From Salinirubrum litoreum (GTDB lineage Archaea > Halobacteriota > Halobacteria > Halobacteriales > Haloferacaceae), in assembly GCF_020567425.1 (NCBI RefSeq), contig NZ_JAJCVJ010000001.1:1178001-1242000 (forward strand): 64,000 nt of DNA, in the 5' to 3' direction. The notes beneath the pieces are model-generated. The model did no database searches. It was given only the letters and a program-made list of their open reading frames with translations, and was not told the DNA's origin. The position numbers and the translations under genes were made by a program. Of this stretch, positions 34,097 to 42,167 are shown piece after piece. Within the stretch, counting starts at the first letter, position 1; every line of letters starts with the position of its first letter.

Positions 34097-35047
34097 TCAC
34101 ATGTAGCCTAGGTCGCGAAGCCGTGCCATCAGGTTCTCCTTGTCCTGTGCGCGCCCTTCGCGTTCGGTCGTGCCCTCCATGTCCTGCAACCACGCCGGTG
34201 TCTCGCCGGCGGTGCCGGATCCGGACTCGGTGCCGAGCGACCGGAACCCCTCGAAGTACTTCGGCGAGACCGGGATGTCCTCGGCCGTGACGCCCTCGGG
34301 GAGGTCGTCGGTGCTCTCCGGGACGTAGCCCGCCGGGTAGTCCGGGACGGCGTCGGGGACGACGAACGACCACATCGCCTCCCAGACGGCGCGCTCGTCG
34401 AACTGCAGAATCGGATGCACGCGGTCGTGGGGCGGGTACTTCTCGGAGTCGTGCCGCGGCGAGAAGAACGTCTCGTCGGCGCGGGCCTCCTGTTCGTCCC
34501 AGCGCACGCCGGAGAAGATCCCGTCGAAGCCGTGTTCGGTCAGCGTCTCGTTCAGGGCGACGGTCTTCAGCAGGTGGTTGCCGACCAGCGTGTCGGCGTC
34601 GACGACCACGGTGTCCTCGTCGTACTCCAGTCGAGCGAGTTCGCGCCGGGTCGCCTCGGAGAGGTCGGCGACCGGGATCGCCTCGCCGGGTTCGGCGTCG
34701 AGACGGGCGAACTCCTCGTTGCGGGCGACGACCAGGTCCAGATTCCAGCGGTCGGTCCACCGGTGGACGAAGTCCGTCGTCTCGGCGAAGTGCTCGAAGT
34801 GGTCGATGAAGACGACCGGCGGCACCTCGTGGTCGAGTTCGCGGGCCACCTCGCGGACGACGTACAGCACGAGCGTCGAGTCCTTCCCGCCGGTCCACAT
34901 GACGGCCGGCTTCCGGTACTGTTCGAGTGCGGTGCGGGTGACCTCGATGGCCTTGTCCAGTTTGTCGCCGAGACTCGGATAGTCGGCGGCCGACTCGCCG
35001 GTGCCGGCCTCGTAGTCCACGTCGAGGTACTCGGGGAAGGTGGGCAT
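34097..35047 (-). CDS. PAPS reductase-family (PP-loop) protein
   Basis: A 316-aa protein. The PP-loop reads MWTGGKDSTLVLYVV (near residue 49), the N-type ATP pyrophosphatase signature of the PAPS reductase/sulphate adenylyltransferase subunit 2 family. DGIFSGVRWDEQEARADE matches the R-x-D-E-x2-R-A region of that family, and VHPILQFDERAVWEAMW its W/E stretch. It could reduce or adenylate sulphur compounds or modify tRNA; no cysH/cysD partners are adjacent, so the substrate is open. Start chosen at MPTFPEYLDVDYEAG, with a TTAG-rich box about 26 bp upstream. Confidence 0.85.
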   Translation of the reverse strand: MPTFPEYLDVDYEAGTGESAADYPSLGDKLDKAIEVTRTALEQYRKPAVMWTGGKDSTLVLYVVREVARELDHEVPPVVFIDHFEHFAETTDFVHRWTDRWNLDLVVARNEEFARLDAEPGEAIPVADLSEATRRELARLEYDEDTVVVDADTLVGNHLLKTVALNETLTEHGFDGIFSGVRWDEQEARADETFFSPRHDSEKYPPHDRVHPILQFDERAVWEAMWSFVVPDAVPDYPAGYVPESTDDLPEGVTAEDIPVSPKYFEGFRSLGTESGSGTAGETPAWLQDMEGTTEREGRAQDKENLMARLRDLGYM

Positions 35048-35207
35048 GTCCGGGTCGTCGGGTGCGAAGGGCTTAGTTAGTACGCAGATACCGCGTGTAG
35101 GGTGGCGTTGTCGGGGGCGGGACCGTGACACCGGTCGTCGCTCGACGCCGGTGACGATCCACGGGACACGCGGCCACCGGGGTTATCTTGTGCAATCTAC
35201 ACAAAAC

Positions 35208-35214
35208 CGTTAAG
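35208..35214 (+). promoter_or_regulatory. TATA-like box, leaderless promoter of thioredoxin
   Basis: CCGTTAAG-type box about 28 bp before the ATG at 35240. Confidence 0.5.
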
Positions 35215-35239
35215 TCGTCGGCGACCCAACTCGCTGTCG

Positions 35240-35650
35240 ATGAGCGACACAGACGACATCGAGGAGATCAGAGCACAGAAACGAGAGAGACTCCTCCAGC
35301 AGACCGACGATGGGGCCGAACAGTCCGCGAAGCAACCCTCGGAACCGATCCACGTCGGTAGTCCCGCCGAGTTTCAGGAACTGACGAGCGAGGGGGTCGT
35401 CCTCGTGGACTTCCACGCGGACTGGTGTGGTCCGTGCCAGATGCTCGAACCGACGATCGAGACGCTGGCCCGCGAGAGCGCCGCGACCGTCGCGAAGGTA
35501 GACATCGACGCCCAGCAGGCCATCGCCCAGCAGTACGGCGTCCGGAGCGTCCCGACCGTGATGCTGTTTGCCGACGGCGAGGCGGTCCAGCGCATCGTCG
35601 GCGTCCGCGACCGATCGGCCTACGAGTCCGCCATCGCCCAGCACGCCTGA
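35240..35650 (+). CDS. Thioredoxin
   Basis: A 136-aa protein: a charged N-terminal extension of about 35 residues followed by a thioredoxin domain with active site WCGPC and the cis-Pro region VRSVPTVMLF. Reduces protein disulphides in the cytoplasm. The extension (EEIRAQKRERLLQQ) is a feature of several haloarchaeal thioredoxins. Single gene with its own promoter. Confidence 0.93.
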   Translation: MSDTDDIEEIRAQKRERLLQQTDDGAEQSAKQPSEPIHVGSPAEFQELTSEGVVLVDFHADWCGPCQMLEPTIETLARESAATVAKVDIDAQQAIAQQYGVRSVPTVMLFADGEAVQRIVGVRDRSAYESAIAQHA

Positions 35651-35836
35651 TCACGTCTCGACTTTCTCCCTGCGGTCTCACTCGTCGAGCAGTGCGGCCA
35701 GCAGGCGGACCCGTGGCTCGGCTACTCCACCGTGAGGGACGCACAGGACGGCCGCGACCGCGTCACTGTCCGCGCTCGACGGCCGCAACCGCGTCGACCA
35801 CCGACGACTCCACGTTCACTGGCTGAATCGCCGGAG

Positions 35837-36628
35837 TCAGACGAGCGTCCAGACGACCACGCCGACGTGGACCGCGACGACGCGGCCGAGTTCTCTCGCG
35901 GCACCGAGCGCGGGTGTCGCTGTAGTTCGCTCCGCCCGTGGCACCGCTGCTCGGCCGGGTGTCGACCCGCCGACCGCCAGTGCCACGAGGATACCGGCGA
36001 CCAGCGTGGCGACGACCGCCGGTCGGGCCACCGCCGGGACGACCGCGACACAGGACAGGAGGACGACCGCGACCGGCAGCAACGCGGTCGCGTCCGCCTC
36101 GCCTCCCCGTTCGGTGGCCGCCTCGTCGGTCTGCCCGCCGTCCGAGTCCTCGGACGTCCCGAGACCTCGGGCGAGGAGGGTCGCCATCCCCGCCGTCGCC
36201 GCCACCTCGCTCGCCACGACGAGCGAGAGCGTGATCGACGCACCCGCCAGTCCGCCGAGGCCGCCGCCGCCCGTGCCGACCAGCGAGAACGCCCCGAGTG
36301 CGAGAGCGACGACGACGAGGACGACCGTGACGAGTCCAGTCCCGGCTTCGGCGTTCTCGCGCGCGGTCTCGTCGGTCGCAGACGTCGCCAGTGACGCCAG
36401 TCCCCGGAGGCTACGCGTCCCGGTCAGCAGGTACAGCGTGCCGAGGTACAGCGCCGGCGGCGTAGCGAGCGGCGCGGGGACGAGCAACGTGACGCCGGCG
36501 AGTAGGCCGATCACGGCACCGACGACCGGGAGCACCACCGGTGTCGTCCGGACTGCGCTCCACTCGTCGTCCATGCCGGCCGAGAAGCGCGTGAGTGCGC
36601 CGACCGCACCTCGAAGCGCGGTCAACAT
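35837..36628 (-). CDS. CobS-like protein lacking catalytic acidic motifs
   Basis: A 263-aa protein with 6-7 membrane helices. The start LTALRGAVGALTRFSAG and the ending GAARELGRVVAVHVGVVVWT match adenosylcobinamide-GDP ribazoletransferase. However, the active-site segment (HLDGLADTCDG in E. coli, from memory) reads RSLRGLASLATSA near residue 73, the following D-x3-G site reads AEAGTGLVT, and the C-terminal TGD is TPG. All the acidic residues are lost while the frame stays open. A probable pseudoenzyme or a paralogue with a new role. A HAD hydrolase gene lies 49 bp upstream on the same strand. Confidence 0.72.
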   Translation of the reverse strand: MLTALRGAVGALTRFSAGMDDEWSAVRTTPVVLPVVGAVIGLLAGVTLLVPAPLATPPALYLGTLYLLTGTRSLRGLASLATSATDETARENAEAGTGLVTVVLVVVALALGAFSLVGTGGGGLGGLAGASITLSLVVASEVAATAGMATLLARGLGTSEDSDGGQTDEAATERGGEADATALLPVAVVLLSCVAVVPAVARPAVVATLVAGILVALAVGGSTPGRAAVPRAERTTATPALGAARELGRVVAVHVGVVVWTLV

Positions 36629-36677
36629 CCGGGTATCACCGGCGTTGCTGCCGTTCGGGGACAGCGACCGTTCCGTC

Positions 36678-37301
36678 TCACGCTCGCGCCTCCAGCCACT
36701 CGGGAAAGTCGGTCAGGGACACGTCGGCCACGTCGAGGAACACCGCGCCCGCGTCGTCGGCCCCGCCGTCGGTCGCCGGGTCGTCGCCGACGTGGACCAG
36801 CGTCGAGAGGTCGGTCTCCAGCGCGTCCACACAGGACTCGAAGGCGCGCCGATCCGGCTTCCGCCAGCCACAGCCGACACTGGTGACGACCGCGTCGAAG
36901 TCGTCGCGCGCCACCTCGGAGCGAATCAGCGTCCGCCCGACGAGTTCGGGCACTGCACAGTTCGACAGGAGTGCGACCACGCCGTGTTCGCGGGCGGCCC
37001 GCACCGCCCCGACAGCGCCGGGCCGCGTCTCCACCGTGGGATCGAAGGCGGCGACGACCGCGCGTCTGGCGGCGTTGTTCGGCGCGGCGACGCCGCGACT
37101 CCGGAGTGCAGCAGAGACGTGTGCCGGGAGTGGGACCTCCGCACCCGGCGGTGCGTCGATCTGTGGCTCACGATAGGCGTCGCCCCAGTCGTCCGGGACG
37201 GGAACGTCGCGAGCACGCAGTTCGTCGGCGACCGCCGCAGCGGGGTCGGCGGGTCGGTCGGCGGCCACCAGCGTACCGAACAGGTCGAAGGAGACTGCCA
37301 C
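36678..37301 (-). CDS. HAD-superfamily hydrolase
   Basis: A 207-aa protein. Motif I is SFDLFGTLVA with the nucleophile Asp, but the second Asp of DxDxT is Phe, the arrangement of haloacid-dehalogenase-like members. Motif II is ALLSNCAVP, motif III KPDRRAFESC, motif IV HVGDDPATDGGAD. GTG start at 37301, because the upstream frame is open without stop but Arg-rich. Position next to the CobS-like gene suggests a shared history with cobalamin biosynthesis. Confidence 0.82.
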   Translation of the reverse strand: MAVSFDLFGTLVAADRPADPAAAVADELRARDVPVPDDWGDAYREPQIDAPPGAEVPLPAHVSAALRSRGVAAPNNAARRAVVAAFDPTVETRPGAVGAVRAAREHGVVALLSNCAVPELVGRTLIRSEVARDDFDAVVTSVGCGWRKPDRRAFESCVDALETDLSTLVHVGDDPATDGGADDAGAVFLDVADVSLTDFPEWLEARA

Positions 37302-37358
37302 TGTCGAGTGGTGGGGTGACGGTGTGGTGAAGGTGGTGGTTCCCGGCGGACGGTCGGC

Positions 37359-37404
37359 GGTCGGCGACAGCGGTCGGCGGTCGACGGTCGGCGACAGCGG
37401 TCGG
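37359..37404. repeat. 19-bp direct repeat, period 27
   Basis: Identical 19-bp copies (ggtcggcgacagcggtcgg) at 37359-37377 and 37386-37404, between the M24 peptidase stop and the HAD gene start. Confidence 0.78.
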
Positions 37405-37417
37405 TCCCCCTGCGGGC

Positions 37418-38596
37418 TCAGACGACGTTCGACGCGAGGTCGCGCGGGAAGTTCGTCAGCCACTCGACGCCGTGGTCGGTGATGGCGACCGTGTCGGAGT
37501 GGCGGTAGCCGGCCGTGTCGGTGTAGATTCCCGGTTCGATCGTGTAGACCTGTCCGGGAGCCATCTCGGCGTCGGCGGGATCGTCGCAGTGGTCGGCCCA
37601 GCCACGGTCGATGTACGGCGGTTCGTGCCCGCCGAGACCGATGTTGTGCCCGACGTGGTGGCGCGCGAGGTCGGTGATGCCCTGCTCCTCGAAGTAGTCC
37701 CAGACGACCTGGTCGACGTGCGAGACCGGGACGCCCGGCCCGAGTGCGTCGATGGCGAGCGTCTGGGCTTCGAGCATCAACTCGAAGTAGTGTTCGTCCT
37801 CGTCGGAGTAGTCGCCGACGAACATCGTGCGTTCGAGTTCGGAGTAGTAGCCGTCGACGTTCGCGGTCGCACCGGTGATCAACACGTCGCCCTCCGAGAG
37901 ACGCTCGTTCGGGGTGTGGCCGTGCGGGAGGGCGGTCTCCTCGGCCGAGATGTAGCCCGCCGAGACCGGGCCGTCGGCGCGTTCCCGGACCGAATAGCGG
38001 TCGCCGAGGGTGTCCAGCATCGCGCGGGAGGCGTCGGTCGAAGCGCGCTGAGAGACGGTCGCGGGGTGTTCGCCGACCGCGGTGTAGTCCGCGAGGTAGC
38101 GGTGGCCGAGGTTCGCCCACTTCGCGGACTCCCGGATGAGGTCGACCTCGGCGTCGGTCTTCTCCCAGCGCATCCGGGGGACCCACGACTGGGTGGTGAC
38201 GGTCAGCGAGTCGGACAGCGCGGGGCCCTCGTAACCCATCACGCCCGGTGCGCCGTCGCTGTCGGCGGCGACCGTTTCCACGTCGAGGTCCCGGCACATC
38301 GAGACGATCACGCCCATCGGGTCGCCGCCGGGGTAGTCGAAGTACGAGTGGACCGCGTCGATGCGCTCGTTGGGGTCGACGCGTTCGACCTCCAGTCGCG
38401 GGACCGTGATCTCGACGCGGTCGGGCGTGACCGCCAGTGCGACCGGGCGTTCGGTCTGGATGTGGTGGAAGCCGGAGAGGTACTCGATGCTGGTGGCGTC
38501 GAAGAACAGCGCGGCGTCGGCGTCGGTGTCCGCGAGAGTGCCGCGAATCTCACGGAGACGTGCCGTGAACTCGCTGTCGGGGAGTTTAGTGGCCAT
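37418..38596 (-). CDS. M24 family metallopeptidase (Xaa-Pro type)
   Basis: A 392-aa paralogue of the peptidase at 29791. N-terminal domain (about 1-150) with FFDATSIEYLSGFHHIQTE; catalytic domain ligands: Asp in GATANVDGYYSELERTMF, His in HHVGHNIGLGGHEPP, Glu in TIEPGIYTDTAG. Compared with the canonical GHGIG motif it has GHNIG, and the first metal-ligand Asp is present only once visibly, so activity may be altered. Cytoplasmic. Confidence 0.87.
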   Translation of the reverse strand: MATKLPDSEFTARLREIRGTLADTDADAALFFDATSIEYLSGFHHIQTERPVALAVTPDRVEITVPRLEVERVDPNERIDAVHSYFDYPGGDPMGVIVSMCRDLDVETVAADSDGAPGVMGYEGPALSDSLTVTTQSWVPRMRWEKTDAEVDLIRESAKWANLGHRYLADYTAVGEHPATVSQRASTDASRAMLDTLGDRYSVRERADGPVSAGYISAEETALPHGHTPNERLSEGDVLITGATANVDGYYSELERTMFVGDYSDEDEHYFELMLEAQTLAIDALGPGVPVSHVDQVVWDYFEEQGITDLARHHVGHNIGLGGHEPPYIDRGWADHCDDPADAEMAPGQVYTIEPGIYTDTAGYRHSDTVAITDHGVEWLTNFPRDLASNVV

Positions 38597-38847
38597 GTCG
38601 GGTGGTCGCGTGGAGTCGGCAAAAGCGTCGGGGTGCCGGAATACGTGGGGTGTGAGTGGGACGTTTGGTTTGTGCGCCAGTGAGAGTATGTTGGATCGTG
38701 TGACTGTGGTTCTGCCGACACTGGGATGGTCGACTGCACAGCAACCGCGACCGCCACCTACGACGACCGAGTGACCGCTCCCGCGACCGACCGAGCCGAG
38801 CCCTCTACAACTGATTCGTCTGCGTTCCCTAGTGCGTTCCCGACTCG
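38597..38847. other. Gene-free gap
   Basis: About 250 bp with no supported gene. On the minus strand a CTTTTG box at about 38620 could be the promoter of the M24 peptidase. The rest has no repeat or hairpin that I can support. Confidence 0.5.
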
Positions 38848-39108
38848 CTACACCTGTTCGTGCGTGTGATGGTAGAAGCGAACCATCGCCACGCCGTCCT
38901 GCGACACTGGCTCGAAACAGACCCGGCGATACAGGTCGTTGTCGAGCAGGTTCACCAGGAGGCCGGCGTCGTGGAGCGACACCGAGTCGTAGTCGGCGTC
39001 GCAGACCGGACAGCAGTCCGGTGCGTCCGCGGGGACGCGACTGACGCGCCGACGTGCCGGCGATCCAGTCGACTCGAGGTCACCAGTTTCCGCGACCGGG
39101 TCCTCCAT
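38848..39108 (-). CDS. Small zinc-finger-like protein
   Basis: An 86-aa protein with one CxxC pair (CCPVCDADYDSV, residues about 31-42) and a C-terminal half with Arg/Cys/His (RRVCFEPV, FYHHTHEQV) that could supply further metal ligands. The Met at 39108 gives an acidic start MEDPVAETGD. Divergent from the potassium channel gene, so the two share a promoter region. Function unknown. Confidence 0.65.
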   Translation of the reverse strand: MEDPVAETGDLESTGSPARRRVSRVPADAPDCCPVCDADYDSVSLHDAGLLVNLLDNDLYRRVCFEPVSQDGVAMVRFYHHTHEQV

Positions 39109-39202
39109 ACCCGAGGCAGGGACGCGACCGCGAAAACCGTTGTCCCGGTCGGTGTTCCGGCCGTCGACAACCACCGGCCACGGGCCAGACACTTCCACGG
39201 AC

Positions 39203-39208
39203 TTTATA
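39203..39208 (+). promoter_or_regulatory. TATA box, leaderless promoter of the potassium channel
   Basis: TTTATA centred 27 bp before the ATG at 39233, a near-perfect haloarchaeal box. Confidence 0.65.
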
Positions 39209-39232
39209 CCCGGCAGGGCCAAGCCTCGGGCG

Positions 39233-40891
39233 ATGTCGAGGGCCAAACGCCGCGTCGGGTACTTCCTCGTCGCATTCGTCGCGGCGACGCTGGTGTTCAC
39301 GGTCGCCTACCAGGTCGGGATGACCGTCCTGGAGGGCCAGCCCCGGACGTTCACCGAGTCGCTGCTGGTCGTCGTCGAGACGTTCACGACGACCGGCTAC
39401 GGCGAGGACGCCGGCCAGTGGTCCACGCCGACGCTCCGCATCCTGATGATCGTGATGCAGTTGACCGGCGTCGGCCTGCTCTTCACGACCTTCCCGTTCA
39501 TCCTCGTCCCCCTGTTCGAGGAGGCGCTGGCGACCGACCCGCCGACCGACACCGACCTCGAAGACCACGTCGTCATCTGTACGTTCACCCCGCGCGGCGA
39601 CACCCTCGTCGACGAACTCGACGCGATGGACGTCCCCTACGTGATCGTCGAGTCCGACCGCGAGACCGCCCGGGACCTGTTCGAGGACGACTACGCCGTC
39701 GTCCACGGCGACCCCGAGTCCGTCGAGACGCTCGAAGCGGCGAACCTCGAAGCCGCCACCGCGCTGGTGGCCGACGACACCGACGAACGCAACGCGAGTA
39801 TCGTCCTCTCGGCCAACGAGGTCGCCCCCGAGGTGCGCGTCGTCAGCATCATCGAGGACGCCGAGGTGGCCGACTACCAGCGGTACGCGGGCGCGGATCG
39901 GGTCGTCTCCCCCCGGCGACTGCTCGGGGAGAGTCTCGCCAACAAGGCGACGACGTCCGTCTCGGCCGACCTGGACGCCATCGAGATCGGCGAGGACTTC
40001 GAGATCGCCGAACTGCTCGTCCAGCGCGGTGCGGACGTGGTCGGCCGGAAGATCGCCGACAGTCGGATCGCGGAGATCACCGGGGTCAACATCATCGGGG
40101 CGTGGTTCCGCGGCGAGTTCGTCAGCCCACCCGACCCCGACTCGGTGATCGACGAACACACGATCCTGCTCGTCTCCGGGCAGGAAGAACAGGTCGAGAA
40201 ACTGCGCGACCTGACACTCTCGAAGGCTCGACGCTACCGACGCGGAACCGTCGTCGTCGCCGGGTCCGGCGAGGTCGGTACCACGGCGAGCGACGTGCTC
40301 GTCGGCGAGGGCGTCCCGACGACCGTGGTCGATCTCGAGGACAAACCCGGCGTGGACATCGTCGGCGACATCACCGACCGCCGGACGCTGAAGGAGGCCG
40401 GTGTCGCCGACGCCCGGAGCGTGCTCCTCGCCTTGGACGACGACACGACGACCATCTTCGCCGCGCTGGTGGTCAACCAGTTCTCCCCACAGACGGAGAT
40501 CATCGCCCGCGCGAACGAACGCGAGAGCGTGAGCAAACTCTACCGGGCCGGCGCAGAGTACGTCCTCGCGCTCTCGACGGTCAGCGGTCGCCTGCTCGCC
40601 TCCCAACTGCTGGACGAGGAGGTCATCTCGCCGAGTACGCAGGTGGACGTGGTCCGGACGAAAGCGCCCGGTCTCGCGGGCCAGAGTCTCGTACAGGCCG
40701 ACGTGCGCGCGCGGACCAACTGCACCGTCATCGCCGCCGAACGCAACGGCGACCTGATCACCGACGTCGGCCCGGACTTCGTCGTCAGAGCGACCGACGA
40801 CCTGATCGTCGCCGGCATCGACGCGGACATCAATCGCTTCGCAGAACTCGCCGATGCAGGCGGGACAGAGCCGCAGGACGACTCGGACTGA
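39233..40891 (+). CDS. Two-TM potassium channel with two RCK domains
   Basis: A 552-aa protein. TM1 at about residues 10-28, pore with selectivity filter TTTGYGE (52-58), TM2 at about 68-92, then two TrkA-N/RCK modules: the first begins DHVVICTFTPRGDTLVDEL (about 110), the second TVVVAGSGEVGTTASDVL (about 335), each followed by a TrkA-C type domain. The first RCK lacks the GxGxxG nucleotide motif (TFTPRG instead). It conducts K+ and is likely gated by a ligand bound to the second domain. The 3' end overlaps the convergent gene by 62 bp. Confidence 0.92.
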   Translation: MSRAKRRVGYFLVAFVAATLVFTVAYQVGMTVLEGQPRTFTESLLVVVETFTTTGYGEDAGQWSTPTLRILMIVMQLTGVGLLFTTFPFILVPLFEEALATDPPTDTDLEDHVVICTFTPRGDTLVDELDAMDVPYVIVESDRETARDLFEDDYAVVHGDPESVETLEAANLEAATALVADDTDERNASIVLSANEVAPEVRVVSIIEDAEVADYQRYAGADRVVSPRRLLGESLANKATTSVSADLDAIEIGEDFEIAELLVQRGADVVGRKIADSRIAEITGVNIIGAWFRGEFVSPPDPDSVIDEHTILLVSGQEEQVEKLRDLTLSKARRYRRGTVVVAGSGEVGTTASDVLVGEGVPTTVVDLEDKPGVDIVGDITDRRTLKEAGVADARSVLLALDDDTTTIFAALVVNQFSPQTEIIARANERESVSKLYRAGAEYVLALSTVSGRLLASQLLDEEVISPSTQVDVVRTKAPGLAGQSLVQADVRARTNCTVIAAERNGDLITDVGPDFVVRATDDLIVAGIDADINRFAELADAGGTEPQDDSD

Positions 40892-41498
40892 CTCCCCACA
40901 ACCACGCGGTCAACGCCAGCGCCCCGACCGTCTCCGGAATCGCCAACCCCGGCCCGAGTCTGAACCCCTGTGCCCACGCGAGCCAGTAGCCGATGTGGCC
41001 GACCGCCAGCAGCAGCGCGACCTGTCCGGCAGCCTGCCGGACGCGTCTGAGTCCGTCGACCGCGAGTGTCGCCGTCAAGCCGAGGTAGAACCCGACCGCG
41101 ACGGAGAAGTGCGGTTCGACCGTCGTGCCGCCGAGCGAGAGGCGGGCGGGGATCGGAAAGACGCCGATCAGTGCCATCGAGAGTGCCGAGGCGGTGAAGA
41201 GAACGGCGACCAGCCGACCGGCGAGGCCGTCGAGGAGACCGCGGTCCGGCGACGACGACCGACTCGCGGTGTCGGCCCACAGCGCGAGGCCGTAGGGCAC
41301 CGCGAGCAGACCACCGACGACGAGTCCGTAGTTGAACAGCGGCGCGACGGCGGAGGTAGCTGTGACGCCGAGTTCCGAGAGCGCGTCGTCGGTCCACGAG
41401 AACCACGGCGCGAGCAGGGTCGCGAGCAGGATACACCCGAGCGAGACGACCGGCGCGACGGTCCCGGACAGGCGAGCGAGGCGGAGTCGGTCTGGCAT
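40830..41498 (-). CDS. DUF998-like membrane protein
   Basis: A 222-aa membrane protein with six likely helices. It has the DUF998 hallmark: LAPWFSWTDDALSELGVT after the first helix, with the conserved S-L-G triad. Helices at about residues 14-32, 54-74, 92-112, 128-146, 158-176 and 186-204. The Met at 41498 (MPDRLRLARL) starts just before the first helix. Its coding end overlaps the potassium channel gene on the other strand. Confidence 0.82.
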   Translation of the reverse strand: MPDRLRLARLSGTVAPVVSLGCILLATLLAPWFSWTDDALSELGVTATSAVAPLFNYGLVVGGLLAVPYGLALWADTASRSSSPDRGLLDGLAGRLVAVLFTASALSMALIGVFPIPARLSLGGTTVEPHFSVAVGFYLGLTATLAVDGLRRVRQAAGQVALLLAVGHIGYWLAWAQGFRLGPGLAIPETVGALALTAWLWGVSPSRPAALSRLHRRVLRSD

Positions 41499-41627
41499 CG
41501 CCGGCGGTTCACGGTCGAGGCGGGTATGTCTACTGCTGTCGGCTCCCCTCGGTGTGCCGACTGGTGTCACCCACCCAGCAGGTGGTGGACCGGCCCGTTT
41601 TTGTTGCTTCGGGAGAGACGTGGGAGT

Positions 41628-41816
41628 ATGGGCTTCGGGAGCTACGACGAGTCAGAGCAGGAGAACCAACAGAGTGACACCGACCTCGACGACAGCGACG
41701 GTGTCTCGGTCCACCAGAACGACCACGACGGCAAAGCCACCTTCGAGACCGGTGCGTCGAACGAGGAACTCATCGACCAGTTGCAGTCGATGAAAGACGA
41801 CGGCGACGACGAGTAG
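41628..41816 (+). CDS. Small acidic protein of DUF5786 type
   Basis: A 62-aa very acidic soluble protein: MGFGSYDESEQENQQ at the start, a HDGKATFETGASNEELI middle and a C terminus QLQSMKDDGDDE. The pattern (G-S-Y-D-E-S-E-Q-E-N-Q, later ATFE-x-G-S/A) is that of a widespread haloarchaeal small protein family. Function unknown. Single gene, divergent from the DUF998-like protein. Confidence 0.8.
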   Translation: MGFGSYDESEQENQQSDTDLDDSDGVSVHQNDHDGKATFETGASNEELIDQLQSMKDDGDDE

Positions 41817-41855
41817 TCCCGCGACTCACTCCCCGCGACTCGACTCCCTTCTGTT

Positions 41856-42161
41856 TCAGGTGACACCGGCGTACAGCAGCAGGAACCCGAAGTAGATCAG
41901 CACCAGCAGTCCCAGCGCCACGATCCGGAACCGCCGGAGGTCCGGTTCCTCTGCCCGGTACGCCTCGACGAACGCCTCCTGGTCCGCCTCCGTCAGTGAC
42001 TCGTAGTGTGCCAGTCCCCGGTGGAGCGTCAGCGACTCGGCGTCGGAAAACGGTCGCCCGCAGTAGTCGCAGGTCTCCGGTGTCTCGTCCGGTGGGACGG
42101 CGGTCTGGTCGTCTGCGGCGGTCGGGCGTGAGCCTCGGTCGGGCGTGGTGTCGTCGAGCAT
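41856..42161 (-). CDS. Small protein with C2H2 zinc finger and one TM helix
   Basis: A 101-aa protein: disordered Thr/Asp/Pro-rich first 25 residues, a C2H2 finger CDYCGRPFSDAESLTLHRGL with the His pair ending near residue 52, and a C-terminal membrane helix (about 80-98). It lies 7 bp downstream of the large membrane protein on the same strand and is probably co-transcribed with it. A membrane-anchored finger is unusual but seen in haloarchaea. Confidence 0.75.
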   Translation of the reverse strand: MLDDTTPDRGSRPTAADDQTAVPPDETPETCDYCGRPFSDAESLTLHRGLAHYESLTEADQEAFVEAYRAEEPDLRRFRIVALGLLVLIYFGFLLLYAGVT

Positions 42162-42167
42162 GGCAGG

